Positions 9,513-18,104 of a stretch of DNA of 38,873 nt are shown piece by piece. The DNA is taken from assembly GCA_017442875.1 (NCBI GenBank), contig JAFSPN010000046.1, positions 64,723-103,595 on the forward strand, given 5' to 3'. The DNA comes from Bacilli bacterium. GTDB taxonomy: Bacteria; Bacillota_I; Bacilli_A; RFN20; CAG-826. The position numbers and the translations under genes were made by a program. Under the pieces are notes generated by a model that was not told the DNA's origin, searched no databases, and worked only from the letters and a program-made list of their open reading frames with translations. Every line of letters begins with the position of its first letter. Position 1 is the stretch's first letter.

Positions 9513-9605
9513 TTACTTGCGTTTGAGCAATCTAACACGCAAAACGTACTTGTGCTTCTTCCTTACATGGATAAGCGTGCATTTGTAGGCATTAATTTTT
9601 TTCAT
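9513..9605 (-). CDS. Possible 30-residue very basic peptide
   Basis: ATG at 9605 with GGAGG about 10 nt upstream, the SD lying inside the 3' arm of the rpiB terminator. The product starts MKKINAYKCTLIHVRKKHK and is nearly one third Lys/Arg. Past its TAA the same frame keeps a basic character (RKETIKKIRRDRRM) up to the comFA remnant, so it may be a decayed longer gene rather than a live one. I do not recognise the family. Confidence 0.25.
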   Translation of the reverse strand: MKKINAYKCTLIHVRKKHKYVLRVRLLKRK

Positions 9606-9609
9606 AAAT

Positions 9610-9644
9610 AAAAAACCTCCCTACTTACTAATCGGGAGATTTTT
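9610..9644 (-). terminator. Intrinsic terminator of the prfA-prmC-rpiB operon
   Basis: Minus strand CTCCC / GGGAG stem (extended by A-T pairs around one mismatch), 12-nt loop, followed by a run of T, about 25-60 nt after the rpiB stop. Confidence 0.8.
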
Positions 9645-9667
9645 GAATTTTGTCCAAAAAAAGTGAA

Positions 9668-10105
9668 TTATTTTTCTAAATCTTTTATCATCTGTACTCT
9701 TTGAGCGTGCCTTCCGCCTTGGAATTCCGCTTTTAAGAATGCATCAATACGAGCGGTTGCCTGTTTGTAAGTTGTGAACTTGGCACCAAAAGTAATGATA
9801 TTGGCATCATTATGTTCGCGCATTAAGCGTGACACGATGACATTATAGCCAATGCCTGCACGTATTCCTTTAATTTTGTTAGCGGCAATAGCAACGCCTT
9901 CGCCACTTGTACAAACAATAATACCAAATTTGCATTTGCCATTTTTAACTTCTTCAGCGCATTTAATAGCGAATTCAGGATAGTGACAAGATTCTTTGGA
10001 ATATGTTCCGACATCATTCACTTCAAAACCCTTTTTAACCAAATAGTCTTTTAACTGTTCTTTAAGGTCGAAACCACCATGATCTGAAGCGATTGCAATT
10101 TTCAT
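9668..10105 (-). CDS. rpiB: Ribose 5-phosphate isomerase B
   Basis: Interconverts ribose 5-phosphate and ribulose 5-phosphate in the pentose phosphate pathway. The sequence from MKIAIASDHGGF is 145 residues, normal for RpiB/LacA-B; GGTGGTGAT just upstream supports the ATG at 10105 over the ATG at 10144. The SDHGG phosphate-binding start, the catalytic Cys in IIVCTSGEGVAIAANK and the SRLMREHNDANI stretch are all present. It is the last gene of prfA-prmC-rpiB, a common Firmicutes neighbourhood, 35 nt after the prmC stop. Confidence 0.93.
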   Translation of the reverse strand: MKIAIASDHGGFDLKEQLKDYLVKKGFEVNDVGTYSKESCHYPEFAIKCAEEVKNGKCKFGIIVCTSGEGVAIAANKIKGIRAGIGYNVIVSRLMREHNDANIITFGAKFTTYKQATARIDAFLKAEFQGGRHAQRVQMIKDLEK

Positions 10106-10140
10106 AATATCACCACCATTTTCTTTACTATTATATAACA

Positions 10141-10971
10141 TCACAAAGTGTTTACGATGAATAAGTATCGCGTTTTGCCGTACATATCTTCTTCAAAACT
10201 ATACTTAGCGTTAGGACAATGCTTTTTAACAATTGGTTCAAGAAGATCCTTCATGTCTTCACCAATTTCAAATGCTATTAAGTAGCATTCATTTAACACA
10301 TTATCCTTATTTATTAATAATTGCTCGTAATACTTTGTGCAAGGCTTTGCAAGAAGGGCTAGATGCGGCTCTTGCTTCCATGTTTTTTCATCTATTGTAG
10401 ATTCATCTTCAATATATGGAGGATTGCATACGATCACATCTAATTTGATATTGCTTTCAATGAAAGGTGTGAGCATGTCTCCCTTTAATATTTCGACATC
10501 CAAATTAAGATTTTCAGCATTCTTTTTAGCTACACGTATAGTCTCTTTTGAATAATCGCTTAAATAGACTTTGCTCATTGGATAATTGGCCGCTAGATAC
10601 AAGCCTATGGCCCCGCTACCGCTACAAACATCGGCGATTGCCAAATTGTTGCTTTTAAAATAAGTCTCGATCAAGCGACAAGTTCTTAAAACAAGCTCCT
10701 CTGTTTCTTGGCGAGGTATCAAGACATTTTTATCAACGTATAATGGTAACTGTAAAAAATAAGACCTATTGAAAATGTATTCAATCATTTCGCCATCAAT
10801 GTATCTTTGCATCGATTCTTTAAATAGTGCATAATTCTTAATTTCTTCATCAAAGCATTTGGTCAATCCAAGATAATCAAAATCGTTGATTTCGCACAAA
10901 GCAAAAACCACTACTGGTTTTGGGACACCAAGTTTGATTGCTTCAAAATATGCTTCGCGATTAGTGGGCAT
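10141..10971 (-). CDS. prmC: Release-factor glutamine N5-methyltransferase PrmC
   Basis: Methylates the Gln of the GGQ motif of RF1 and RF2 using S-adenosylmethionine. The SAM-binding loop is VCSGSGAIGLYLA and the substrate-Gln motif NPPY is in VCNPPYIEDEST. An N-terminal helical substrate-recognition domain precedes them. I take the ATG at 10971 (MPTNREAYF), 1 nt after the prfA stop, with GGGTG upstream; a GTG nine bases earlier is possible. It ends in TGA, after which the gene's frame would run into rpiB out of phase, so this TGA is a real stop. Confidence 0.94.
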   Translation of the reverse strand: MPTNREAYFEAIKLGVPKPVVVFALCEINDFDYLGLTKCFDEEIKNYALFKESMQRYIDGEMIEYIFNRSYFLQLPLYVDKNVLIPRQETEELVLRTCRLIETYFKSNNLAIADVCSGSGAIGLYLAANYPMSKVYLSDYSKETIRVAKKNAENLNLDVEILKGDMLTPFIESNIKLDVIVCNPPYIEDESTIDEKTWKQEPHLALLAKPCTKYYEQLLINKDNVLNECYLIAFEIGEDMKDLLEPIVKKHCPNAKYSFEEDMYGKTRYLFIVNTL

Positions 10972-10972
10972 A

Positions 10973-12046
10973 TTATTCACCCGCTAATTTGGCTGATTGA
11001 TCGTAATGTATTAAAGCGTCGATGATTTCATCAAGTTCGCCCTCGATAACTCTATCTAGTTTTTGGATTGTAAATCCAATGCGGTGATCGGTAACGCGGT
11101 TTTGTGGATAATTATAAGTTCTAATCTTTTCGCTTCTTTCACCTGTACCAATTTTTAATCGACGTTCGTTACCAATCTTTTCTTGTTGCTCCGCTAACAT
11201 ATTGGCGTACATCTTTGTACGTAACATTTGCATAGCAATTTCCCTATTTTGGATTTGTGATTTTTCAGTTTGGCAAGCGACGACAGTTCCCGTAGGAATA
11301 TGGGTGATACGAACAGCGGATTCTGTCTTATTAACGTTCTGACCGCCTGCACCTTGGCTGTGATATGTGTCGACTTGTAAATCGTTTGGATTAATTTGAA
11401 TATCAATTTCTTCTGCTTCAGGCATAACTAACACTGTCGCAGTGCTTGTATGAATACGTCCAGATGCCTCTGTCTTAGGTACTCTTTGAACACGGTGAGC
11501 GCCGCTTTCGAATTTGAGTTTTGAGAAGACGCGATTTCCGGTAATTTTGAAGGAAATCAGTGCAAAACCCCCAGATTCTGAAGGATTTTCATCCAAAATT
11601 TGAATTTTCCAGCCTTGTGATTCGGCGTATCTTGTATACATTCTAAAGAGGTCACCAGCAAAGATGTTCGCCTCGTCTCCGCCAACTGCGCCTCTAATTT
11701 CAACGATGATATTTTTGTCGTCATTTGGGTCTCTTGGAAGAAGCATTTCTTTTAGGTCTTCAATGAGTTTTTCTTGCTCGGCTTCGAGACGTTTAACTTC
11801 CTCTTTCCCCATTTCAGCTAAGTCAGGATCAGAATCATGGGCCATTGCTTTGGCTTCTTCAATATCTGTTTCGTTCTTTTTGTAACGTTGAAAAGCCTCG
11901 ACCTGTGGATCAAGGTAGGCTCTTTCCTTAGAAATCTCTCTAAAGTGAGCAATGTTTTTCATTACATCTTCACTAACTAGTTCGTCATCGATTTCTTTTA
12001 AGCGTTTTACCGCGGCTTCGAGACGTTGATACATGCTTTCTTCCAT
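10973..12046 (-). CDS. prfA: Peptide chain release factor 1
   Basis: RF1 terminates at UAA and UAG. It shows the PxT-type stop-reading motif (PKTEASGRIHTS) and the catalytic GGQ ([18 protein letters not shown]). The start is the ATG at 12046 (MEESMYQRLEAAV) with AGAGGA 7 nt upstream; the ATG at 12079 has its SD directly against the codon and adds an unrelated stretch. About 357 residues, as expected. First gene of the operon with prmC and rpiB, divergent from dnaX. Together with the intact RF2, it means both release factors are available in this organism. Confidence 0.96.
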   Translation of the reverse strand: MEESMYQRLEAAVKRLKEIDDELVSEDVMKNIAHFREISKERAYLDPQVEAFQRYKKNETDIEEAKAMAHDSDPDLAEMGKEEVKRLEAEQEKLIEDLKEMLLPRDPNDDKNIIVEIRGAVGGDEANIFAGDLFRMYTRYAESQGWKIQILDENPSESGGFALISFKITGNRVFSKLKFESGAHRVQRVPKTEASGRIHTSTATVLVMPEAEEIDIQINPNDLQVDTYHSQGAGGQNVNKTESAVRITHIPTGTVVACQTEKSQIQNREIAMQMLRTKMYANMLAEQQEKIGNERRLKIGTGERSEKIRTYNYPQNRVTDHRIGFTIQKLDRVIEGELDEIIDALIHYDQSAKLAGE

Positions 12047-12114
12047 AATTATTCCTCTGACCGTAAAGTATTGTAGCATACCTCCTCATTCATAAAAAGA
12101 GATAAATAGTTGGC

Positions 12115-12143
12115 TTAATAGAATATTAACATTTCATTATCAA
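12115..12143 (-). promoter_or_regulatory. Candidate promoter of prfA-prmC-rpiB
   Basis: Minus strand TTGATA (5/6), 17 nt, TATTAA (4/6), about 70 nt upstream of the prfA ATG. It overlaps the region used by the divergent dnaX promoter. Confidence 0.5.
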
Positions 12144-12150
12144 ACGTTTT

Positions 12151-12159
12151 TGTTATATA
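12151..12159 (+). promoter_or_regulatory. Candidate extended -10 element of the dnaX operon
   Basis: TG-T-TATATA on the plus strand, about 20 nt before the dnaX ATG, with no clear -35. AGGTGA serves as the RBS at about 12168. Confidence 0.35.
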
Positions 12160-12179
12160 CTTAATCCAGGTGATTTTTT

Positions 12180-13874
12180 ATGGCTTATAAAGCTCTATAT
12201 CGAACATATCGTCCAAGTACTTTCGATGAAGTGGCAGGACAAGAACATATCGTAAAAACTTTGAAGAACGCTTTAGCGACTGGGAAGTTAGCCCACGCTT
12301 ATTTGTTCGCGGGACCAAGGGGAACAGGCAAAACCACAATGGCAAAATTGCTCGCTAAAGCCCTTAACTGTGATGAAGGCATTGGACATCAATGCAACGA
12401 GTGTAAAAACTGTAAAGCCATTATCGATGGTACCCACCCAGATGTATTAGAATTAGACGCAGCAAGCAATAACGGCGTTGATGAAATTCGAGATTTAATC
12501 GATAAAGTCAAATACGGCACTATCTTAGGCAGATACAAAGTCTACATCATTGACGAAGTTCATATGCTATCCACTGGTGCTTTTAACGCACTACTTAAAA
12601 CATTAGAAGAACCACCAGAACACGTCATCTTCATTTTAGCTACAACTGAACCGCATAAGATTTTGCCGACAATTCTTTCACGTTGCCAAAGATATGATTT
12701 TACAAAATTAAGCGATAAGGATATTAAGAATAGGCTGAAAGCCGTTCTTGAAAACGAAGGAGTCGCCTATAACGATGACGCGATTGACATCATTATTTCT
12801 TTAGCAGATGGTGGTATGAGAGATGCTTTATCAATACTCGATCAAGTTCTTGCCTATTCTGGAAACAAACTTGAAGTTCAAGATATCCTCGATATTTTTG
12901 CCCTTGAGTCAAAAGATGAAAAGATTGCTTTACTAAATTCAATCATCAATAAAGATGTTCCCGATGTTTTAGCGAGAGTAAATCGTTATGTTTCTTTAGG
13001 CACAGACATCAAGAGATTAACTGATGACCTTCTTTTAATATTAAAGGATATATTGATTTATCAATCTTCACGTAATATTTCCTGTTTAGAAGTATTAAAT
13101 GAGGAAGAAGCAAAGTTGTTCTTCAAATACTTAAGCATCGAAGAAACGATGAAGATGATTGATATAATCATGGCCGCTCAGAAGGATTATAAGAGTGTGA
13201 ACTCGATTATTCCACTATTCGAAGTCACTATTCTTAAACTTGTCACCACCAAAAAAGATGGTAGTCCAAGAGAAGAATATATCGAGCCACTTCCAAAAAT
13301 TGAAAAGCCACTTCCAAAGCCAGAACCTCAACCAGCGATATTTAAGGCGCCTGAACCAACGAAACCTGAACCGCAGAAGCCAGTATCGTTATTTGATCAA
13401 CCGGTAGAAGAATCAAAGCCAGTTATTTTATCAAAAGATGTGATTGTGGTAAAAGGGACTAGGAATGGAGAATCGTTCTTTGTGGACGATGATTTAATGA
13501 TTGACATCATGGTTGTCTCCAAAAAAGAAATTAAAAACCAATTATTGAATAATTGGTCAAATCTAAAACGCTATATTGCCCATCCTGATTTAGGTAAGGC
13601 CGCTACTTTACTAGTGGATGGTCGTCCTTTAGTGGCAGGGAACAAGATTCTCGTTGTTGAATATCAACTTCCTTCAACCGCGGATAGAGCCAACTTAATT
13701 GAAAATCAAGAAGCAATACAAAATGTCGTAGAAACTGTCTTCGGTAAGAGAATGTTTGTTTATGCTGTCTCAAGAAAAGACTCAGTAAGATCGCAACAAA
13801 ATTACATGAACAAATTGCAAATCAGTAAACTACCAAAGCCAGACACAATTAATATCGAATTCGAAGGAGAATAG
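12180..13874 (+). CDS. dnaX: DNA polymerase III subunit gamma/tau
   Basis: The clamp-loader ATPase that organises the replisome. Walker A GPRGTGKTT is near residue 45, followed by a Cys zinc module (CDEGIGHQCNECKNC), Walker B VYIIDEVHM and the sensor/SRC motif TILSRCQRYDF. After the AAA+ and collar domains comes a Pro/Lys/Glu-rich linker (EPLPKIEKPLPKPEPQP) and a C-terminal tau domain that contacts the polymerase and helicase. 564 residues, typical of Bacilli. It begins the dnaX-ybaB-recR-tmk-holB run and stops (TAG) 3 nt before ybaB. Confidence 0.96.
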   Translation: MAYKALYRTYRPSTFDEVAGQEHIVKTLKNALATGKLAHAYLFAGPRGTGKTTMAKLLAKALNCDEGIGHQCNECKNCKAIIDGTHPDVLELDAASNNGVDEIRDLIDKVKYGTILGRYKVYIIDEVHMLSTGAFNALLKTLEEPPEHVIFILATTEPHKILPTILSRCQRYDFTKLSDKDIKNRLKAVLENEGVAYNDDAIDIIISLADGGMRDALSILDQVLAYSGNKLEVQDILDIFALESKDEKIALLNSIINKDVPDVLARVNRYVSLGTDIKRLTDDLLLILKDILIYQSSRNISCLEVLNEEEAKLFFKYLSIEETMKMIDIIMAAQKDYKSVNSIIPLFEVTILKLVTTKKDGSPREEYIEPLPKIEKPLPKPEPQPAIFKAPEPTKPEPQKPVSLFDQPVEESKPVILSKDVIVVKGTRNGESFFVDDDLMIDIMVVSKKEIKNQLLNNWSNLKRYIAHPDLGKAATLLVDGRPLVAGNKILVVEYQLPSTADRANLIENQEAIQNVVETVFGKRMFVYAVSRKDSVRSQQNYMNKLQISKLPKPDTINIEFEGE

Positions 13875-13877
13875 ATT

Positions 13878-14180
13878 ATGAACATGCAACAAATGATGGC
13901 GCAAGCCCAAAAAATGCAAAGAGAGTTAAGAAAAGCTCAGGCGGAATTAGCCGCAAAAGAATTTGTGGTTTCAAAAGGCGGAGCTGTGACAGTTACCGTC
14001 TATGGTAGCAAACAAATTAAATCAGTTAATATTGATGCTGATGCTTTCGATGCCGACAACAAGGACATGGTCGAAGATATGATTGCTTTAGCAATCAACG
14101 AAGCTTTAGAACAAATAGAAAAAGAATCTGAAGAAATCAACGAACGTATTACAGGACAAAGAGGAGGGTTCGGCTTTTAA
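13878..14180 (+). CDS. ybaB: YbaB/EbfC family nucleoid-associated protein
   Basis: A 100-residue protein with the Met/Gln-rich start MNMQQMMAQAQKMQRELRKA, the central VTVTVYGSKQIKSVNID strand pair and a Gly-ending tail (GQRGGFGF) typical of the family. YbaB forms a tweezer-like dimer that binds DNA. Its place between dnaX and recR is conserved through most bacteria. The TAA stop overlaps the recR ATG (TAATG), so the two are translationally coupled. Confidence 0.94.
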   Translation: MNMQQMMAQAQKMQRELRKAQAELAAKEFVVSKGGAVTVTVYGSKQIKSVNIDADAFDADNKDMVEDMIALAINEALEQIEKESEEINERITGQRGGFGF

Positions 14181-14776
14181 TGGAAAAATTAAAAGCTTTA
14201 ACACGTTTAGAAGAATCTCTAGTTAAACTTCCTAGCGTTGGTAGGCGTAGCGCAGAGCGCATGGCGTACGCACTCCTAAGCATGGACGAGGAAGATTTAA
14301 ACGAATTTTCTGACGCTCTTAAAAATCTAAAACAATCAATACACGTCTGCCCTATTTGTGGTTTCTTAACAGATGGGGAACAGTGCGAAATATGCAGTAG
14401 CAGTGAAAGGGAAAAAGACATATTAATGATTGTTTCCTATCCTAAAGATGTTATCGCCTTTGAAAACGCTGAAACTTATCATGGTTTATATCATGTTTTA
14501 AATGGCGCTATTTCCTTAGGGAAAGGCGGGGGCGTTGATAGCCTAAATATCAACTCGTTATTAGAAAGAGTGAGTGAAAACCACTTCAATGAAGTGATAA
14601 TTGCTACAAATCCAACAATTGAAGGCGAAGCAACCGCTTTATACGTTGCTAAATTATTAGAAGACAAAGTCGATAAGGTTACTAGACTAGCTTATGGCCT
14701 TCAAATGGGTGGTAACCTTGAATACACAGATTCTCTTACCTTATCCAAAGCGATAGAAGGTAGAAGAAAACTTTGA
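14180..14776 (+). CDS. recR: Recombination mediator RecR
   Basis: Works with RecO and RecF to load RecA at gaps. Helix-hairpin-helix near the start (LVKLPSVGRRSAERMAYALL), a four-Cys zinc finger (CPICGFLTDGEQCEIC, residues 54-69), then the Toprim domain and the C-terminal Walker-B-like region (RLAYGLQMGGNLEYTDSLTL). 198 residues, the family's normal size. The stop is TGA inside the tmk ribosome-binding region. Confidence 0.96.
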   Translation: MEKLKALTRLEESLVKLPSVGRRSAERMAYALLSMDEEDLNEFSDALKNLKQSIHVCPICGFLTDGEQCEICSSSEREKDILMIVSYPKDVIAFENAETYHGLYHVLNGAISLGKGGGVDSLNINSLLERVSENHFNEVIIATNPTIEGEATALYVAKLLEDKVDKVTRLAYGLQMGGNLEYTDSLTLSKAIEGRRKL

Positions 14777-14790
14777 CGGAGGTAAATACT

Positions 14791-15411
14791 ATGTTCATCA
14801 CAATTGAAGGACCTGAAGGTTCAGGCAAAACAACCGCAGTCGATGCCGCTGTTAAAGAATTAGAAAAAATGGGTTATCAAATAGTTCGCACGCGTGAACC
14901 AGGAGGTACGCCTATTTCTGAACAAATCAGAAACGTTATTCTTGACAAGAATAATACTGCTATGGATAAAAGAACAGAAGCTCTATTGTATGCCGCTTCT
15001 AGAAGACAGCATTTAGTGGAAAAGGTTTGGCCTGCATTAAAGGAAGGCAAAATTGTTGTGTGCGACCGTTATCTTGATTCATCATTAGCCTACCAAGGTG
15101 GCGCTAGAGGATTAGGTATCGATAATATTTTAAACGTTAATAATTTCGCTACCGAAGGTACATTCCCGGATTTGACCCTGTTGTTTGATTTGCAACCTGA
15201 AGTTGGCCTTGCAAGAATTGCCGCCAATTCAAATAGAGAAGTCAATAGACTTGATTTGGAAAAACTAGAATTCCATACCAAAGTTAGAGATACATTTTTA
15301 GAACTAGCAAAGCGTTATCCAGAGCGTTTTGTAATTATTGATGCGAGCCAAAGTCGAGAAGAGGTCGCCAAGAAAACATTAGAAGTTATGCTTTCTAGAA
15401 TATGCAAGTAG
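14791..15411 (+). CDS. tmk: Thymidylate kinase
   Basis: Phosphorylates dTMP to dTDP. P-loop EGPEGSGKTT at residues 6-15, the DR[YH] motif in CDRYLDSSLAYQGGARGLG, and a short LID region. The ATG at 14791 is preferred over the TTG at 14773 because GGAGG lies 8 nt before it, overlapping the recR stop. About 206 residues. Its last 10 bases (ATGCAAGTAG) contain the holB start. Pairs logically with the thyA gene at the right end, which makes dTMP. Confidence 0.95.
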   Translation: MFITIEGPEGSGKTTAVDAAVKELEKMGYQIVRTREPGGTPISEQIRNVILDKNNTAMDKRTEALLYAASRRQHLVEKVWPALKEGKIVVCDRYLDSSLAYQGGARGLGIDNILNVNNFATEGTFPDLTLLFDLQPEVGLARIAANSNREVNRLDLEKLEFHTKVRDTFLELAKRYPERFVIIDASQSREEVAKKTLEVMLSRICK

Positions 15412-16397
15412 AAAAATATCTAAAAAACTATCAGCCAGTGATATATAAGACCTTTTTAAATTCATTAGAGAAGGATCAGCTTTCACACGCTTACCTGATT
15501 TCAGGTAATAACGGCGCACCACTATTAGATGTGGCAACGTTTTTTGCTAAATCAATACTTTGTGACGACCCTTCGCCACTAGCGTGTAATTCATGTATTA
15601 CCTGCTTAAGAGTGGATGATGGTAACTATCCTGACTTCTTCGTTTTTGACGGAAGTAAGGCCACAATCAAAAAAGAAGCAGTCACCACTATAGAAAGCGC
15701 GTTTGAAAAGAAAGCGTTTGAAAATAAAGGCATCCGTGTATATGTTTTGCATCTGATTGAGAACATGACTATAGAGGCCATCAATAGCATTTTGAAGTTT
15801 TTGGAAGAGCCAGGTCAAAAGGTTTATGCCTTCTTAACAACCAATAATGAAAACGTGATATTGCCCACTATTATTTCCAGATGCCAAGTCTTAAGACTTA
15901 AACTTATTGATAAGCAGATTGTCATTAGGACCGCCATCGAGGAAGGTGTCGATAAGAAAGATGCTGAATTGCTCTCCTATTTTTATAACGATGGTGAACT
16001 TATAAAAGAGATTCTAGAAGACAAGGAATCAAACAACGCTTTTTTTACTGCAAAAGAATGCTTTGAAGAAATAATTAAAGTTCTTGCAGAAGGTAGCACA
16101 AACGATATCATTTATCAGGTACAAAGCAATATTATAAACCGAATTAAGAGCAAAGAAGCGTGCCGCTATTTTATCAACATGCTTGTCATGGCGTTTGAAG
16201 ACGCCATCAATATTAGAAATCAAAAAAATGCATTTTTGGAAAGTTATGCTACAATATTAGAAACCTTGTCCAATAAACTTTCTCATTTAGATGAAAGTTT
16301 GATTGAATTGCTTAAATGTAGCGGAGTTATCAATACTAATGTGAACATCCCGTTACTAATCGATCACATATTCTATACAATCACAAAAGAGGAATAA
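15402..16397 (+). CDS. holB: DNA polymerase III subunit delta'
   Basis: Non-motor member of the clamp loader. It shows the clamp-loader fold without a Walker A: SHAYLISGNNGAPLLD replaces the P-loop, while a Cys cluster (CDDPSPLACNSCITC), the Walker-B-like helix AINSILKFLEEPG and TIISRCQVLRL (the SRC arginine-finger motif) remain. 331 residues. It begins inside the end of tmk (ATGCAAGTAG), and stops 4 nt before ricT. This tmk-holB-ricT-rsmI order is standard in Bacilli. Confidence 0.93.
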   Translation: MQVEKYLKNYQPVIYKTFLNSLEKDQLSHAYLISGNNGAPLLDVATFFAKSILCDDPSPLACNSCITCLRVDDGNYPDFFVFDGSKATIKKEAVTTIESAFEKKAFENKGIRVYVLHLIENMTIEAINSILKFLEEPGQKVYAFLTTNNENVILPTIISRCQVLRLKLIDKQIVIRTAIEEGVDKKDAELLSYFYNDGELIKEILEDKESNNAFFTAKECFEEIIKVLAEGSTNDIIYQVQSNIINRIKSKEACRYFINMLVMAFEDAINIRNQKNAFLESYATILETLSNKLSHLDESLIELLKCSGVINTNVNIPLLIDHIFYTITKEE

Positions 16398-16401
16398 TTC
16401 C

Positions 16402-17277
16402 ATGGCAGATATACAAAAACAAGAACAGACAAAAAATAACTACACCCACTTTGTGGGAATTAAGTTTTCAAATACTCCTCGCGCCTACTTTTTCGGCGTT
16501 GAAGGAAGCGACTATAAAATCGATGACAAAGTAGTTGTTGAAACAGTTCGCGGAATCGAACTTGGTGTGGTTGCAATTGAGCCATTATCCATTGATAAAT
16601 ACAGTAATGGTTTGCTTTTAAAACCAGTTTTAAGAAAAGCCACCGATACAGATATTAAACTTGCGGAAATTAATCAGAAGGACGCTCAATTTGCTCTTGA
16701 AATCTGCGAAGCAGAAGTCAAAAAATTGTCTCTTAATATGAACCTCATATCCTGCGAGTACATTCTTGATAAATCAAAAGTGTTGTTTTCCTATTTAGCG
16801 GATGACCGCGTCGACTTCCGTGAATTATTGAAAGTTTTAGCCGCGAAGCTTCATACAAGAATTGAACTTCGTCAGATCGGTTCAAGAGATAAGGCCAAAA
16901 TGATTGGTGGTCTTGGTTCATGCGGTTTGCCATTATGTTGCTCGACATTTTTGAATGAATTTGATGGCATTTCCATCAATAGAGCCAAAAACCAAATGCT
17001 CGCTATCAATATTCCTAAACTAAGTGGCCAATGCGGCAAATTAATCTGCTGTTTAAAGTATGAAGATGACTGTTATACAGAAGAACGAAAGAAGTATCCT
17101 GAGCTAGGATCTCGTTATTTCATCGACAAGGTTGAATATACAGTTACAAGCGTTAATATTCTTTCAAGTGTGATAAAAATCGAGAATGAAGATGATGTGA
17201 AATTCTTGCCATTTGAAGACTTTGTTAAGCAAACACACTTCAGAAAGAACAAGGAAAGAAGAAATGAAGAGAAATAA
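16402..17277 (+). CDS. ricT: PSP1-domain protein RicT (YaaT-like)
   Basis: A PSP1-domain protein; in Bacillus subtilis YaaT/RicT acts with RicA and RicF in an Fe-S containing complex that modulates RNase Y-dependent mRNA maturation. The conserved Cys-rich core is present: CGLPLCCSTFLNEF, then CGKLICCLKYEDDCY, five to six Cys that fit cluster binding. 291 residues, slightly longer than the Bacillus protein. GAGGAA precedes the ATG at 16402; the end overlaps rsmI by 14 nt. Confidence 0.9.
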   Translation: MADIQKQEQTKNNYTHFVGIKFSNTPRAYFFGVEGSDYKIDDKVVVETVRGIELGVVAIEPLSIDKYSNGLLLKPVLRKATDTDIKLAEINQKDAQFALEICEAEVKKLSLNMNLISCEYILDKSKVLFSYLADDRVDFRELLKVLAAKLHTRIELRQIGSRDKAKMIGGLGSCGLPLCCSTFLNEFDGISINRAKNQMLAINIPKLSGQCGKLICCLKYEDDCYTEERKKYPELGSRYFIDKVEYTVTSVNILSSVIKIENEDDVKFLPFEDFVKQTHFRKNKERRNEEK

Positions 17278-18103
17278 ATCGTTCGATGGAAAAAGGCCCA
17301 CTCTTTACTTAATTGCCACTCCAATTGGTAATCTCAAAGAGATGTCTCCTCGTGCCTTAGAAATCATTTCTGAGATGGATATCATTGCTGCCGAAGATAC
17401 CCGCAATGCCTTTTCTCTTTTAGCAAACTTTAATCTCAAGAAAGAACTATTCTCATTGAGAGAACATAACGAAATCGAAGCAAGCAAGCATCTTTTAGAA
17501 AAAATCAACCAAGGCAAAAAAGTAGCATATATGTCTGATGCTGGTTATCCTGGCATTAGCGATCCTGGTTACTTATTAGTCCAAGAAATGATTAAAAACG
17601 ATGTCAACGTTTCCACAATTTCAGGGAGTTCTGCTTTTATCAACGCTTTAGTAGCATCAGGATTAGAAACTAAGCATTTCTATTTTTATGGTTTCTTACC
17701 CGCCAAGGAAAACGAAGCAAAAGAAGAAATACTTAGTTTAAAAGACAGAAAAGAAACTTTAATCTTCTATGAAGCGCCGCACCGTATCAACAAAACTCTT
17801 AATTTATTAAGAGATGGCCTCGGTAATCGCAATTCGTGCTTGGCTAGAGAATTAACAAAAATTAACGAAGAATACATTAGAGGAACTCTTGATGAACTGG
17901 TTGAATTAGATGAATCATCGATTCGAGGAGAGATTGTTTTAATCATTGAAGGCAATAGAGAAGAAAAAGCTATTGATGATGATAAAATCAAGTCACGTGT
18001 CGCTTATTTTATAAATTTGGGTCTCAGTCAAAAAGACGCTATTAATGTCGTTAGCGAGGAGTACGACGTTAACAAAAACTACATAAAGAAGTTGGTATTC
18101 TAA
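17264..18103 (+). CDS. rsmI: 16S rRNA (cytidine-1402-2'-O)-methyltransferase RsmI
   Basis: Adds the 2'-O-methyl group to C1402 in the ribosomal decoding site. SAM-dependent tetrapyrrole-methylase fold: LIATPIGNLKEMSPRALE near residue 13, AAEDTRN, SDAGYPGISDPG, and FYEAPHRI. The ATG at 17264 (MKRNKSFDGKRPTLYLIATP) has AAGGAA 7 nt upstream; a longer frame from 17213 would only add residues lying within ricT. About 279 residues. Confidence 0.94.
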   Translation: MKRNKSFDGKRPTLYLIATPIGNLKEMSPRALEIISEMDIIAAEDTRNAFSLLANFNLKKELFSLREHNEIEASKHLLEKINQGKKVAYMSDAGYPGISDPGYLLVQEMIKNDVNVSTISGSSAFINALVASGLETKHFYFYGFLPAKENEAKEEILSLKDRKETLIFYEAPHRINKTLNLLRDGLGNRNSCLARELTKINEEYIRGTLDELVELDESSIRGEIVLIIEGNREEKAIDDDKIKSRVAYFINLGLSQKDAINVVSEEYDVNKNYIKKLVF

Positions 18104-18104
18104 T

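Noticed and set aside
9319-9588. Plus-strand 89-residue open frame
   Set aside because: It is antisense to the DUF1016 start, the comFA remnant and the basic ORF; its composition is that of a reverse-strand shadow and it has no RBS.
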